A model generated the notes under the pieces. The model searched no databases. It worked only from the letters and a program-made list of their open reading frames with translations, and was not told the origin of the DNA. Below, piece after piece: positions 17,394-25,982 of a stretch of DNA of 64,000 bases. Source of the DNA: DATMAM01 sp035559995 (GTDB lineage Bacteria; Desulfobacterota; Binatia; UBA9968). The stretch spans positions 170,460 through 234,459 of the forward strand of contig DATMAM010000051.1 in the NCBI GenBank assembly GCA_035559995.1, given 5' to 3'. Positions within the stretch are counted from its first letter, which is position 1. Each line of letters starts with the position of its first letter. The translations under genes and the position numbers were made by a program.

Positions 17394-17996
17394 GTGAGCT
17401 ATCAACCCAAAGACGCCTTTTATCGTCGCGCGAAAAAGGAAGGCTATCGCTCGCGCGCGGCGTATAAGCTTCTGGAGATCAGCCGCCGTTACCGATTGAT
17501 CCGGCCCGGCGACCGCGTCGTCGATCTCGGCGCCGCGCCGGGAGGGTGGCTTCAGGTGGCCGCGGCGCTCACCGGACCTAAAGGCTTGGTCATCGGCGTC
17601 GATTTGCAGCGAATCGAGCCGTTTGCCGGGAAAAATATCGTTCTCCTTCAGGACGATATCAGCCGAAAACAAACTCAAGAGAAGATCAAGGAACTCCTGG
17701 GAGGGGCCGCGAACTGCGTTCTTTCCGACCTTTCGCCGCCGCTGACGGGCATTCGCGATCTCGACGTGCGGCGCTCGCTCGAGCTGGTTGAAGTTGCCCG
17801 CGAGTTTGCTCTCGCGGTGCTGGCGCCGGGCGGAAACTTTTTAGCCAAAACTTTTCTCGCGCCCGAGACCAATGCGCTCGCCGGCGAGCTTAAGCGCGAC
17901 TTTTCCTCGGTCGCGCGCACGCGGCCCGAAGCGACGCGCAAGGCCTCTTCGGAGATCTACGTGGTCGCCCAGGGCTTTAAAAGCGCCCGCGGATAA
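17394..17996 (+). CDS. rlmE: 23S rRNA (uridine-2'-O)-methyltransferase
   Basis: This FtsJ-family enzyme methylates the 2'-O of the A-loop uridine (U2552 in E. coli) during late 50S assembly. The 200-residue product has the usual length. Visible are YRSRAAYKLLEI with the catalytic Lys, the SAM-binding DLGAAPGGWLQ (near residue 44), the catalytic Asp in LSDLSPP, the Lys in FLAKTF, and the Glu in SSEIYVVA, completing the K-D-K-E tetrad. The start is the GTG at 17394. It stands alone, with paired hairpins downstream. Confidence 0.93.
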   Translation: MSYQPKDAFYRRAKKEGYRSRAAYKLLEISRRYRLIRPGDRVVDLGAAPGGWLQVAAALTGPKGLVIGVDLQRIEPFAGKNIVLLQDDISRKQTQEKIKELLGGAANCVLSDLSPPLTGIRDLDVRRSLELVEVAREFALAVLAPGGNFLAKTFLAPETNALAGELKRDFSSVARTRPEATRKASSEIYVVAQGFKSARG

Positions 17997-18099
17997 CCCT
18001 GACGAGTTGGCGCAAATTTTGTCGAAGCCGCTAACTGCCATGGGCTGGCAAAATCTCCCCCTGGGCGTCCATGAAGATGCGCATCGCTTAAAATCCCTC

Positions 18100-18120
18100 A
18101 GCTCCCTTTTTGGAGGAGCT
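18100..18120 (+). terminator. Hairpin after rlmE (first of two)
   Basis: AGCTCC at 18100-18105 pairs with GGAGCT at 18115-18120 around a 9-base loop. It lies 104 bases after the rlmE stop. No long U-run follows directly, so terminator function is only possible. Confidence 0.4.
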
Positions 18121-18128
18121 TAAAAAAC

Positions 18129-18152
18129 TCAGCCCGTTCTAGGATGGGCTGA
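18129..18152 (+). terminator. Hairpin after rlmE (second of two)
   Basis: TCAGCCC at 18129-18135 pairs exactly with GGGCTGA at 18146-18152 around a 10-base loop, eight bases after the first hairpin. It could be a terminator pair or a leader structure of the following gene at 18259. Confidence 0.4.
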
Positions 18153-18258
18153 AGCGCTTGGCGCGATCGCGAGCGCGGGGCGTCCCCTCCCAGCAATTTT
18201 CTTCAGCCCCGGCAGCGATTCTTTCATTGGCGAAAGTTTTTGGTTATCTGTTCAGGAA

Positions 18259-19110
18259 ATGAAGCGGGCGCTCAAATTCCGTAGCGGCGCGCTCTTAATC
18301 GCGGTCGCGTTTTTTGCGCTTTTGTTCCCCCCGAGCCACGCCCAGGTCATCCCGCCACGCCAGTTTGGAACGAGCTCGGGCCTCTCGGTCGCCAGGCCCG
18401 GCACCTGGGAGGCCACCCAGCGCGGCGTCGAGGTGCGCACGGCCACTTTGCAGCGGTCCGAGCCGGCCCAGACCATCGATCTCAAACTCGTTCGCCTCGA
18501 TCAGCGGTGGTGGAGCCCGCGCGTTCTCTACGGCGATGAGCTGGGCCTCAAGGCGGCCGATGTCAAAACCTTCGCAACCCTCAGTGGCGCGGTCGTCGCC
18601 GTCAACGCCAGCTACTTCGACGAGCACGGAAGGCCGCTCGGATTTCTCAAGACCACGCGCTCCCGGCCGCACACGAACATTTCCAAAAGCTCTCTCTTTA
18701 CCGGCGTCTTCGGAGTGAGAAACAGCGTCGCGTTCATCGCGCACCGCGACGAACTGGAGCTCGACGATGGTCTGGAAGCGGTTCAGGCCGGCCCCTTGCT
18801 GCTGCGCAACGGCGCGCCGCTGACGGTCACACGCGGCGCAGGACGGCAGAGCCGCCGTTCCGTTGTCGGCCTCGACAAGGATCGGAAGATCATCGTCGGC
18901 GTGACCGATAACTTCGTCGGCGGACTCACCTGGACCGAGCTCCAGCAGCTGTTCGATCCGCGCGCCGGCGTGATACCGGCGATCGAGCTCCTGAACCTCG
19001 ACGGAGGAGGCTCATCGCAGCTCTACATCAAAGGCGCGCCGAGCGAATATCACGTGCCGGGAGCCACGCCGGTGCCGGTCGCCCTCGGCTTTTTCGCGAA
19101 AGGAAACTAG
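18259..19110 (+). CDS. Secreted phosphodiester glycosidase-family protein (NAGPA domain)
   Basis: The 283-residue protein has a signal peptide (residues ~1-30, ending PSHAQV) and a domain of the NAGPA/YomE type. This is seen in VVAVNASYFDEHGRPLGFL (near residue 113), RRSVVGLDKDRKIIVGVTDN, and the hallmark LLNLDGGGSSQLYIKG near the C-terminus. In the eukaryotic relative the domain removes N-acetylglucosamine from a phosphodiester. Bacterial members are thought to act on cell-wall or exopolysaccharide glycosides in the periplasm. It is transcribed singly behind two hairpins. Confidence 0.82.
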   Translation: MKRALKFRSGALLIAVAFFALLFPPSHAQVIPPRQFGTSSGLSVARPGTWEATQRGVEVRTATLQRSEPAQTIDLKLVRLDQRWWSPRVLYGDELGLKAADVKTFATLSGAVVAVNASYFDEHGRPLGFLKTTRSRPHTNISKSSLFTGVFGVRNSVAFIAHRDELELDDGLEAVQAGPLLLRNGAPLTVTRGAGRQSRRSVVGLDKDRKIIVGVTDNFVGGLTWTELQQLFDPRAGVIPAIELLNLDGGGSSQLYIKGAPSEYHVPGATPVPVALGFFAKGN

Positions 19111-19194
19111 CGGCACCTTCACGGCGCTAATTTGACGCTCCTGGCGCCGGATGCTAATTTTTTACTTCCGCCGGCGCTTGGGACGCCGAACATC

Positions 19195-19749
19195 ATGTCG
19201 ATGAAACATCATATCCGCTCCATCTTGAAGCTGATCGGCGAAGATCCCGACCGCGAAGGCCTGCTCAAAACGCCACAGCGGGTCGAAGAGGCGCTAAGGT
19301 TTTTGACCCAAGGCTACGCGATGGACGTCGATCAGGTGATCAACGACGCGCTGTTTACCGAAAACTACGAAGAGATTATCGTGCAGAAGGACATCGATTT
19401 TTTCTCCCTGTGCGAGCATCACATCCTGCCTTTCTTTGGCAAGGCCCACGTCGGTTATATCCCGCATCACAAGATCGTCGGCGTCTCCAAGCTGGCGCGC
19501 CTGGTCGACCTCTACGCGCGGCGCTTGCAGGTGCAAGAGCGCATGACCAATCAGATCGCCAACACCATCATGGAAAAACTAACACCGCTCGGCGTCGCGG
19601 TGGTCGTCGAGGCGGAACACCTCTGCATGCGCATGCGCGGCGTCGAGAAGCAAAACTCCTTCATCATCACGAGCACCATGCTCGGCGCCTTCCGCACGCG
19701 CCAGGAAACGCGCGCGGAGTTCATGAACCTGATCCGGCAAAAGACCTAG
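19195..19749 (+). CDS. folE: GTP cyclohydrolase I (type IA)
   Basis: FolE converts GTP to dihydroneopterin triphosphate, the first step of folate and pterin synthesis. The 184-residue product has the normal bacterial length. Zinc ligands are C73, H76 (in SLCEHHILPF) and C144 (in HLCMRMRG), and the GKAHVGYIP and NSFIITSTMLG motifs are present. The ATG at 19195 was chosen since the frame from 19132 adds 21 residues lacking family similarity. It is followed after four bases by pepA, suggesting co-transcription. Confidence 0.94.
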   Translation: MSMKHHIRSILKLIGEDPDREGLLKTPQRVEEALRFLTQGYAMDVDQVINDALFTENYEEIIVQKDIDFFSLCEHHILPFFGKAHVGYIPHHKIVGVSKLARLVDLYARRLQVQERMTNQIANTIMEKLTPLGVAVVVEAEHLCMRMRGVEKQNSFIITSTMLGAFRTRQETRAEFMNLIRQKT

Positions 19750-19753
19750 CCGC

Positions 19754-21235
19754 GTGGAAATCAGCTATCAAGACTCAGGCGCCGAAAAGCTCGCCACCGA
19801 CCTGCTCGTGCTGCCGGTGCGCGAGCCGGCGCTGCGGGATCCGCAAGTGACGCGCTTCGACCGCGCGCTCAAGGGAACGCTCAGCGCGCGCATCGGCAAG
19901 CTCAAATTCACCGGGTCTGAGGGCTCGTTTCTATTGCATGCGACCGAGGGGCGTGCCGGCGCGGGGCATCTCTTGCTCGCCGGCTTGGGAAAGGCGGGAG
20001 AAGCCGCGGCGGACTCGTGGCGCAGAATCGGCGCGCGCGCAAAAAAAGAAGCGGCCGCTCTGGGAGCGGACGACGTCGCCTTCGATCTTTCCAAGGCGGC
20101 CGATGCGGCAGTGACGAGCGCGGCCGTCGTCGAGGGAGCGCTCCTCGCCTCGTACCAGTTCAACCGCTACCGCTCCGAGGATCGCGCGGCTCCCGCGCTC
20201 AAGAGATTGATCGTGGCGCGCCCCGGCCTCAGGCGCACGCCGTCCCTGGAGAAGGCAGTCCGTGAAGCCGAGGAGGCCGCGCGCGGCGTTTGCCTCGCGC
20301 GTGACCTGGTGAACGAGCCGCCGTCGGTGACGACCGCGAGTTATCTCGGCGAACAGGCCGTGCGACACTGCCGCGGCCGTAGCGTCCAGGTCGAGGTGTG
20401 GAACAAGAAAAAGATCCAAGCCATGAACCTCGCCGGGCTGCTGGCGGTGAATCGGGGCAGCGCCGAGGAGCCGCGCTTTATCGTCATCCATTACCGGCCG
20501 GCGGGAAAGGCGAAAAAGAAGATCGCCGTGATGGGCAAAGGGATTACGTTCGATTCGGGAGGGCTCTCGCTCAAATCGGCGAGATCGATGGAGACGATGA
20601 AGCTCGACATGTCCGGCGCGGCGGCGATCATCGGGGCGATGAGCGTGATCGAGCGCCTCCACCCGCCGGTCGAGATCCTCGCCTACATTCCGTGCACGGA
20701 CAACCTGCCGAGCGGCAGCGCGCAGAAGCCCGGCGACGTGATTCGCTACTTAAACGGCAAGACGGCCGAGGTCGTGAACACCGACGCCGAAGGGCGGCTC
20801 ATTTTGGCGGACGCGCTCGCGCTGGCCGTAAAGCAGAAGCCCGACTTTATGCTCACGCTGGCGACGCTCACCGGAGCCTGCGTGGTCGCGCTCGGGCAGG
20901 AAATCGCCGGCGTCTTCGGCAACCACCAACCGCTGGTCGATGCCGTGATGCGCGCGGCGCGCGACGCGGGAGAGAAACTCTGGCAGCTTCCGCTCGCGCG
21001 CGAGTACCGCGAAGACATCCGGAGCAGCATCGCCGATATCAAGAACGTCGGCGGCTCTCACGGCGGCGCGATCACCGCGGCGCTTTTCCTCCACGAATTT
21101 GTCGACAACGTCCCCTGGGTGCATATCGACATGGCGGGGCCGGCGTTCGCGGAAAAAGAAACGCCGCTCTGCCCCCGGGGAGGGACGGGGTTCGGCGTGC
21201 GCACCTTGCTGAGATTTTTCACGAGTTTTTCCTGA
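19754..21235 (+). CDS. pepA: Leucyl aminopeptidase (M17 family)
   Basis: PepA is a cytosolic hexameric, two-metal aminopeptidase that removes N-terminal residues from peptides. The 493-residue product has the full family length. The catalytic C-terminal domain shows GKGITFDSGGLSLK with the metal-binding Lys and Asp, the diagnostic NTDAEGRLIL motif, and the SGSAQKPGDVI and GGSHGGAITAALFL segments. It starts at GTG 19754, four bases after folE, and trxA follows 14 bases later, so the three probably form one operon. Confidence 0.94.
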   Translation: MEISYQDSGAEKLATDLLVLPVREPALRDPQVTRFDRALKGTLSARIGKLKFTGSEGSFLLHATEGRAGAGHLLLAGLGKAGEAAADSWRRIGARAKKEAAALGADDVAFDLSKAADAAVTSAAVVEGALLASYQFNRYRSEDRAAPALKRLIVARPGLRRTPSLEKAVREAEEAARGVCLARDLVNEPPSVTTASYLGEQAVRHCRGRSVQVEVWNKKKIQAMNLAGLLAVNRGSAEEPRFIVIHYRPAGKAKKKIAVMGKGITFDSGGLSLKSARSMETMKLDMSGAAAIIGAMSVIERLHPPVEILAYIPCTDNLPSGSAQKPGDVIRYLNGKTAEVVNTDAEGRLILADALALAVKQKPDFMLTLATLTGACVVALGQEIAGVFGNHQPLVDAVMRAARDAGEKLWQLPLAREYREDIRSSIADIKNVGGSHGGAITAALFLHEFVDNVPWVHIDMAGPAFAEKETPLCPRGGTGFGVRTLLRFFTSFS

Positions 21236-21249
21236 CGGGGAAGAAAAAC

Positions 21250-21576
21250 ATGGCAACTATAGTCTCTGTGGCCGATGACAGCTTTGACGCGGAGGTGCTG
21301 CGTTCTCAACTGCCGGTGCTGATCGATTTCTGGGCGCCGTGGTGCGGGCCGTGCCGGGCCATTGCGCCGGTGATCGAGGAGTTGGCCCGAGACTACGCGG
21401 GCAAGCTCAAGGTGACCAAAATGAACGTGGATGAAAATCCGCTGACGCCGGCGCGCTACGGCGTGCGCGGCATTCCCAATCTGCTCCTCATCAAAGACGG
21501 CGCCGTCAAAGAACAGATTGTGGGCGCCGTGCCCAAGGCCCGGCTTGTCGCCGCCATCGAAAAAGTGCTGGGATAG
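21250..21576 (+). CDS. trxA: Thioredoxin
   Basis: This is a classic 108-residue thioredoxin: W31-C32-G-P-C35 active site, the preceding LIDFWAP strand, the cis-proline motif GIPNLLL, and the C-terminal KARLVAAIEKVLG helix. It reduces disulfides in the cytoplasm using thioredoxin reductase. The start is the ATG at 21250, in the position expected from the family. It is the last gene of the folE-pepA-trxA run and is convergent with rodA. Confidence 0.95.
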   Translation: MATIVSVADDSFDAEVLRSQLPVLIDFWAPWCGPCRAIAPVIEELARDYAGKLKVTKMNVDENPLTPARYGVRGIPNLLLIKDGAVKEQIVGAVPKARLVAAIEKVLG

Positions 21577-21609
21577 GCAAGACCGAAGGCCAACGGCGTC
21601 GGAGACCCT

Positions 21610-22713
21610 TCAGAACGTAAACCGCCGCATGCTCACGTTGATGAGCAGGCCGAGGGCGATCATCATCGACACCAGCGACGAACCGCCGTAACTCAAAAGC
21701 GGCAGCGGAATGCCGACGACCGGCAGGACGCCCGTCACCATCGCGATATTGATGACGATCTGCCAGAGAAAGATGGCGGTCATGCCGAACGCCAAGAGCG
21801 CGCCGAAGCGATCTTTCGCGCGCGCGACGACGTGCAGGCAGCAGTAGAGGAACGCAAAATAGATCGCAAGCAAGACCGCGCACCCCACGAATCCCCACTC
21901 CTCAGAAAAGACCGAAAAAATAAAGTCGGTGTGCTGAGCGGGCAGAAAATCAAGCCGGTTCTGCGTGCCGTTGAGATACCCCTTGCCAAACCAGCGGCCG
22001 GAGCCGACCGCGATCTTGGACTGGATCACGTGGTAGCCCGTTCCGAGCGGGTCGACATCGGGGTTTAAAAACGTAAAGATGCGGTTGCGCTGGTACGGCT
22101 TGAGAAAATTCCAGCCGACCGGAAGCAGTGTCACCCCGCCGGCGACAAGCCACATGAGCGACTTCAGGCGCAGCCCGCCAACGATGATCACGCTAAAAAA
22201 TACCAGCAAGATCAAAACCGCCGTGCCCAGGTCCGGCTGGATCAAGACGAGCCCGACGAGCGGGAACAGGAGCAAAAACGGCCCGCCGAGATCGCGCAGG
22301 CAAAAGCCGTTAACCGGCTCGTCGTACTTCAAATGCGCCGCCAGAACCCACGCGATCGCGAGCTTGCTTAACTCCGAAGGCTGCAGCGCAAAAAACCCGA
22401 AATGGATCCAGCGCTGGGAGCCGCCGCCGGAGGCGCCGACAAAATGGACGACCACAAGGAGCAGGAGCACCAGCGCGTAAAACGGGTAAGCGATCCGGTC
22501 GATCACATGATAATCGACCGTAAAGAAAACGATCATCGCCGCCGCGCCGATCACGATCCAGTAGGCTTGCTTGATCGCCTGACCGCCGGCTTGCCCCTCG
22601 CTGAAGTTGTAGGTTGCGCTGTAGATCGTCACCAAACCGATGAGCGCTAGGCTCAGCCCCAGGCTCAAAAGAGTCCAGTCAAAGTGCGCGATGAGCCTGC
22701 GGTCAATTTGCAC
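21610..22713 (-). CDS. rodA: Rod-shape determining SEDS glycosyltransferase RodA
   Basis: RodA polymerises peptidoglycan glycan strands during cell elongation, paired with PBP2. The 367-residue protein has about ten membrane segments and SEDS signatures: GGGSQRWI, LQPSELSKLA (catalytic region), QPDLGTA, GKGYLNGTQ, LPAQHTDFIFSVFSEEWG, and a C-terminal GIPLPLLSYGGSSL. The last gene of the mre cluster, it starts with a GTG that overlaps the end of mrdA by 11 bases. Confidence 0.95.
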   Translation of the reverse strand: MQIDRRLIAHFDWTLLSLGLSLALIGLVTIYSATYNFSEGQAGGQAIKQAYWIVIGAAAMIVFFTVDYHVIDRIAYPFYALVLLLLVVVHFVGASGGGSQRWIHFGFFALQPSELSKLAIAWVLAAHLKYDEPVNGFCLRDLGGPFLLLFPLVGLVLIQPDLGTAVLILLVFFSVIIVGGLRLKSLMWLVAGGVTLLPVGWNFLKPYQRNRIFTFLNPDVDPLGTGYHVIQSKIAVGSGRWFGKGYLNGTQNRLDFLPAQHTDFIFSVFSEEWGFVGCAVLLAIYFAFLYCCLHVVARAKDRFGALLAFGMTAIFLWQIVINIAMVTGVLPVVGIPLPLLSYGGSSLVSMMIALGLLINVSMRRFTF

Positions 22714-24580
22714 GGATCTGTCCCTCCACGCTCGCCTGCTTTAAAGCGGGCTGCGGCTCAGCCTTGAGCGAGAAATATTTTTCGATCACTTCTTTAGCCA
22801 CCGGCGCCGCCGCCGAACCGCCATGGCCGCCGTGCTCGACGAGCACCGCCACCGCGATCTCGGGTTTTTCCGCCGGAGCGTACGCCACAAACCACGCGTG
22901 ATCGCGGAGCATGTAAGGAAGGTGCTCGCTTTTCACGATGTTGCCGCGCATCTCGGCGACCTGCGCCGTGCCCGTTTTGCCGGCGATTTCGACCAGCGCC
23001 GAGCGGCTGGCGCTCCCGGTTCCCCCGGGGCCGTGCACGACATCGCGCAGCGCCCTGCGCACCACCTCCAGGGTAGAGGGCTTTAACGGAATCGAGCGGA
23101 TCGTCTGCGGCCGGTACTCGCGCACGATCTCGCCGTCCAGCGACTCCACTTTATGCACGTACCACGGCCGGAAGAGCGTGCCGCCGTTGGCCACGGCGGC
23201 CATGAGGTTGGCCATCTGCAACGGCGTTACGGTGACGTAGCCTTGGCCGATCGCGACCGAAGGCGTTTCCCCCGGGTACCACGGCTGGCGAAAGCGTTTC
23301 ATTTTCCAGCGCGTGTCGGGGATCAGGCCGCTTTTCTCGTCTTCAAACTCGATCCCGGTCTTTTCGCCCAAGCCGAACAGGCGCGCGTACTTGGCGATTG
23401 TGTCGACGCCGAGCTTCTGGCCCGCCTGGTAGAAATAGACGTCGCACGATTCCACGATCGCCTTGTGCAGGTCAACGGTCCCGTGGCCTTTCGGGCGCCA
23501 GTCTCTGAACGCGCGGTTGCCGACGACGAAAAAGCCCGGATCAAAAATCGTCTGCTCCGGCCGAAGCAGCCCCTCCTCCAGCGCCGCGATGCTGACGACG
23601 ATCTTGAAGGTGGAGCCTGGCGGGTACTGGCCGTGCACGGCGCGATTGTTGAGCGGCTTGAGCGGATCGGTCAAAAGCGCGCGCCATTCCTTGGCGCTGA
23701 CGCCGCGCGCGAAAATGTTCGGATCGAAGGCAGGGGCGCTCACCAGCGCGCGCACGGCGCCACTGTGAACGTCCAAGACGACGACGCTCCCTTCCTTTCC
23801 TTCCAGCGCGCGCGCCGCGGCCTCCTGTAAATCCCGGTCCAATGTCAGAAAGACGTTATGTCCCGGGATATCCTCAACCTCGTCGAGCACGCCGACCCGC
23901 CGTCCGAGCGCATCCACCTCGACCTGCTGGCCCCCGTTCTTGCCGCGCAGATAAGGCTCCAGCGCCTTTTCCACGCCGAACTGGCCGATCTCGTCCCCCA
24001 TCGTGTATCCCTGATGCCCCTGAGCCTTGAGCTGGTTACGCGTGATCTCGCCGACATAGCCGAGCAAATGCGCGGCCCGGCCCTCGAGCAGATAGCTTCG
24101 TCGCGGCCGCACGCGCAGGGTTACTCCGGGAAGCCGCAACTGGTGCGTCTCGACGGCCACCACCGAGCGCCAGTCGATATCTTTACCCAGGACGATCTCC
24201 TCAAAGGCCGGGCGCGCTCGGTTTTCTTCGTAGCGCGCGAGCACCTCCGTGGGGTCCCAGCCGAGGATCTTCGCCAGCTGGCTGAGCGTTTCCTCTGGAT
24301 GATCGGAATCTTCAGGAACAAACAGCAGGTCGAACGAGGGGCGGCTATCGACCAGCAACCGGCCCTTGTGATCGAACACCATCCCGCGAGTGGCGGGAAT
24401 TTTTTTCAGCCGAATGCGATTTTTCTCGGACAAAAACGTGTAGCGCTCGCCGTCGAATACCTGAAGCACCCACAACCGTCCCAGCAAAAACGTGAACACG
24501 AGCCCGACCACCGCCATAATAACGTAAACGCGCTGGCGCAGCTCAAAGCCCGGATCCTTCGGAAAGGGCAGGGGGAACAT
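22703..24580 (-). CDS. mrdA: Penicillin-binding protein 2 (elongasome transpeptidase)
   Basis: PBP2 cross-links lateral-wall peptidoglycan in the periplasm in complex with RodA. The 625-residue protein has one N-terminal membrane anchor (residues ~17-38), the PBP dimerisation domain, and a transpeptidase domain with SxxK in PPGSTFKIV, SxD in VESCDVYFY and KTG in IAGKTGTAQ. The EDEKSGLIPD and YPGETPSVAIGQG segments are typical of MrdA. It sits between mreD and rodA. Confidence 0.95.
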   Translation of the reverse strand: MFPLPFPKDPGFELRQRVYVIMAVVGLVFTFLLGRLWVLQVFDGERYTFLSEKNRIRLKKIPATRGMVFDHKGRLLVDSRPSFDLLFVPEDSDHPEETLSQLAKILGWDPTEVLARYEENRARPAFEEIVLGKDIDWRSVVAVETHQLRLPGVTLRVRPRRSYLLEGRAAHLLGYVGEITRNQLKAQGHQGYTMGDEIGQFGVEKALEPYLRGKNGGQQVEVDALGRRVGVLDEVEDIPGHNVFLTLDRDLQEAAARALEGKEGSVVVLDVHSGAVRALVSAPAFDPNIFARGVSAKEWRALLTDPLKPLNNRAVHGQYPPGSTFKIVVSIAALEEGLLRPEQTIFDPGFFVVGNRAFRDWRPKGHGTVDLHKAIVESCDVYFYQAGQKLGVDTIAKYARLFGLGEKTGIEFEDEKSGLIPDTRWKMKRFRQPWYPGETPSVAIGQGYVTVTPLQMANLMAAVANGGTLFRPWYVHKVESLDGEIVREYRPQTIRSIPLKPSTLEVVRRALRDVVHGPGGTGSASRSALVEIAGKTGTAQVAEMRGNIVKSEHLPYMLRDHAWFVAYAPAEKPEIAVAVLVEHGGHGGSAAAPVAKEVIEKYFSLKAEPQPALKQASVEGQIRAN

Positions 24581-24587
24581 CTTCTAT

Positions 24588-25100
24588 TTAGACGGCCGTG
24601 CGCGCCGGCTCGAGGTGGCTTTGGCTTCGCCGGAGAAAGAAAAATACCGCCGGCGCCAGGATCGCCGCGCACAGCGCCTCGAGAAAAATATAACGAAAAG
24701 CGCTGTGCCAGCCGTCTACTCCCGAGGCAAAAACCCCCAGGGCGAGGATCAATGCCACCCCTTTGACCCATCCGGCCGCGAAGACGAGAACGGCGCTCCA
24801 GAGCTCGTTGTGGATCCAAATTCGCCGCGAGCTCAGATAGACGACCAGAAAAACGACCGACATGGCGAAGGTGTTGAGTCCCAAGACAGGGCTGGAAAAA
24901 ACATCTACGGAATAGCCGAGCAGAAAAGAGCCGAGGACCGAGCCAACCGTGGGCCGGTACAAACCGAGGTAAACGCAAAGAATCAATGTCAGGTCCGGAA
25001 CCACCGGCCCGAGCGGCAGCACGTGAAAAAACGTGAGCTGGAGCAAGAGCGCCAAAAAGCCAAAAAACACAAAAAGGAGCGTCAGCTTAACCTTCGCCAT
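24588..25100 (-). CDS. mreD: Rod shape-determining protein MreD
   Basis: MreD is a small inner-membrane component of the elongasome. The 170-residue protein has five to six hydrophobic helices and the family's GPVVPDLTLILCVYLGLYR near residue 32 and GFLLGYSVDVFSSPVLGL-like segment near residue 58. Identification rests equally on its place between mreC and mrdA, with gaps of seven bases on each side. Confidence 0.92.
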   Translation of the reverse strand: MAKVKLTLLFVFFGFLALLLQLTFFHVLPLGPVVPDLTLILCVYLGLYRPTVGSVLGSFLLGYSVDVFSSPVLGLNTFAMSVVFLVVYLSSRRIWIHNELWSAVLVFAAGWVKGVALILALGVFASGVDGWHSAFRYIFLEALCAAILAPAVFFFLRRSQSHLEPARTAV

Positions 25101-25107
25101 GCTTCGC

Positions 25108-25932
25108 TCAGGACGGCCGCCCGCCGGGAATCACGATCAGCGCTTCTTCCACTTTGCGCGGATCCACGGCCAGGGTGACCGTGACCTGCTGAAACAACCC
25201 CTGGCCCTTCTTTTGCACTTTCTCGACGTGTCCGACCAGCATCCCTTTCGGGAATACGCCGTCGAGGCCGGAAGTGATCAGCCGATCGCCGGGCTTTAGG
25301 TCCTCGCTCCGCTTTACATATTTGACGATCGGCCCTTCGAGAGAACCGGACACGATGCCGCGCGCGCGGCTTCGCTGGCAGACAACGTCCACGGCGCTGT
25401 GCGAATCGGTGACCAGAAGCACCTTCGCGGTGCGCGCCGACACGGCCACGATCTGACCGAGGACTCCGGCCGCGGCGACAACCGCCATGCCTTTCTCGAT
25501 GCCGTCGTCGGCTCCCTTGTCGAGCGTCAGGCTTTGAAACCACGTGCTCGCGCTGCCGGCGATCACGTTGGCGGCGACGGTTTTATCGGGAATTTGCTCG
25601 CGTAGCTCGAGCAGCCCTTGGAGCCTCCGGGCTGTAGCCTGCGCCTCGTAAAGCCTTTGCCGCTCGGCCTCCAACTCCAGGATGCGGGCTTTGAGACGCT
25701 GGTTTTCCGCCAGCGCGCCGGTCAACTCGCGGTACTGAGCCGTGAGGCCGCGCGTCGTGTTTAAGGCTCCCTGAACGAGCGCGGCAAAAGGCCGCATCAG
25801 CTCCAGCACCAGCGGCCCTACCGGATCGCGACGAAGTTGTCCCGTCGATGCGACGATCAAGAGGTAAAGCGAAACCAGAACCGAAAGGAACGAGGTGATG
25901 AGGACTTGGTTCTTTTGAATGAGCGCGAGCAT
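25108..25932 (-). CDS. mreC: Rod shape-determining protein MreC
   Basis: MreC is a bitopic periplasmic scaffold that activates PBP2. The 274-residue product has one N-terminal membrane helix (residues ~9-27), a coiled coil (about residues 65-105) and the beta-barrel MreC core with SASTWFQSLTLDKGADDGI, GMAVVAAAGVLGQIV, GDRLITSGLDGVFPKGM and GHVEKV. It lies 50 bases after mreB and seven before mreD. Confidence 0.94.
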   Translation of the reverse strand: MLALIQKNQVLITSFLSVLVSLYLLIVASTGQLRRDPVGPLVLELMRPFAALVQGALNTTRGLTAQYRELTGALAENQRLKARILELEAERQRLYEAQATARRLQGLLELREQIPDKTVAANVIAGSASTWFQSLTLDKGADDGIEKGMAVVAAAGVLGQIVAVSARTAKVLLVTDSHSAVDVVCQRSRARGIVSGSLEGPIVKYVKRSEDLKPGDRLITSGLDGVFPKGMLVGHVEKVQKKGQGLFQQVTVTLAVDPRKVEEALIVIPGGRPS

Positions 25933-25982
25933 GAAACGCTGGGGCCCGGGGCGATGAGAACGGGCGCGCCTGATTTCATTGC

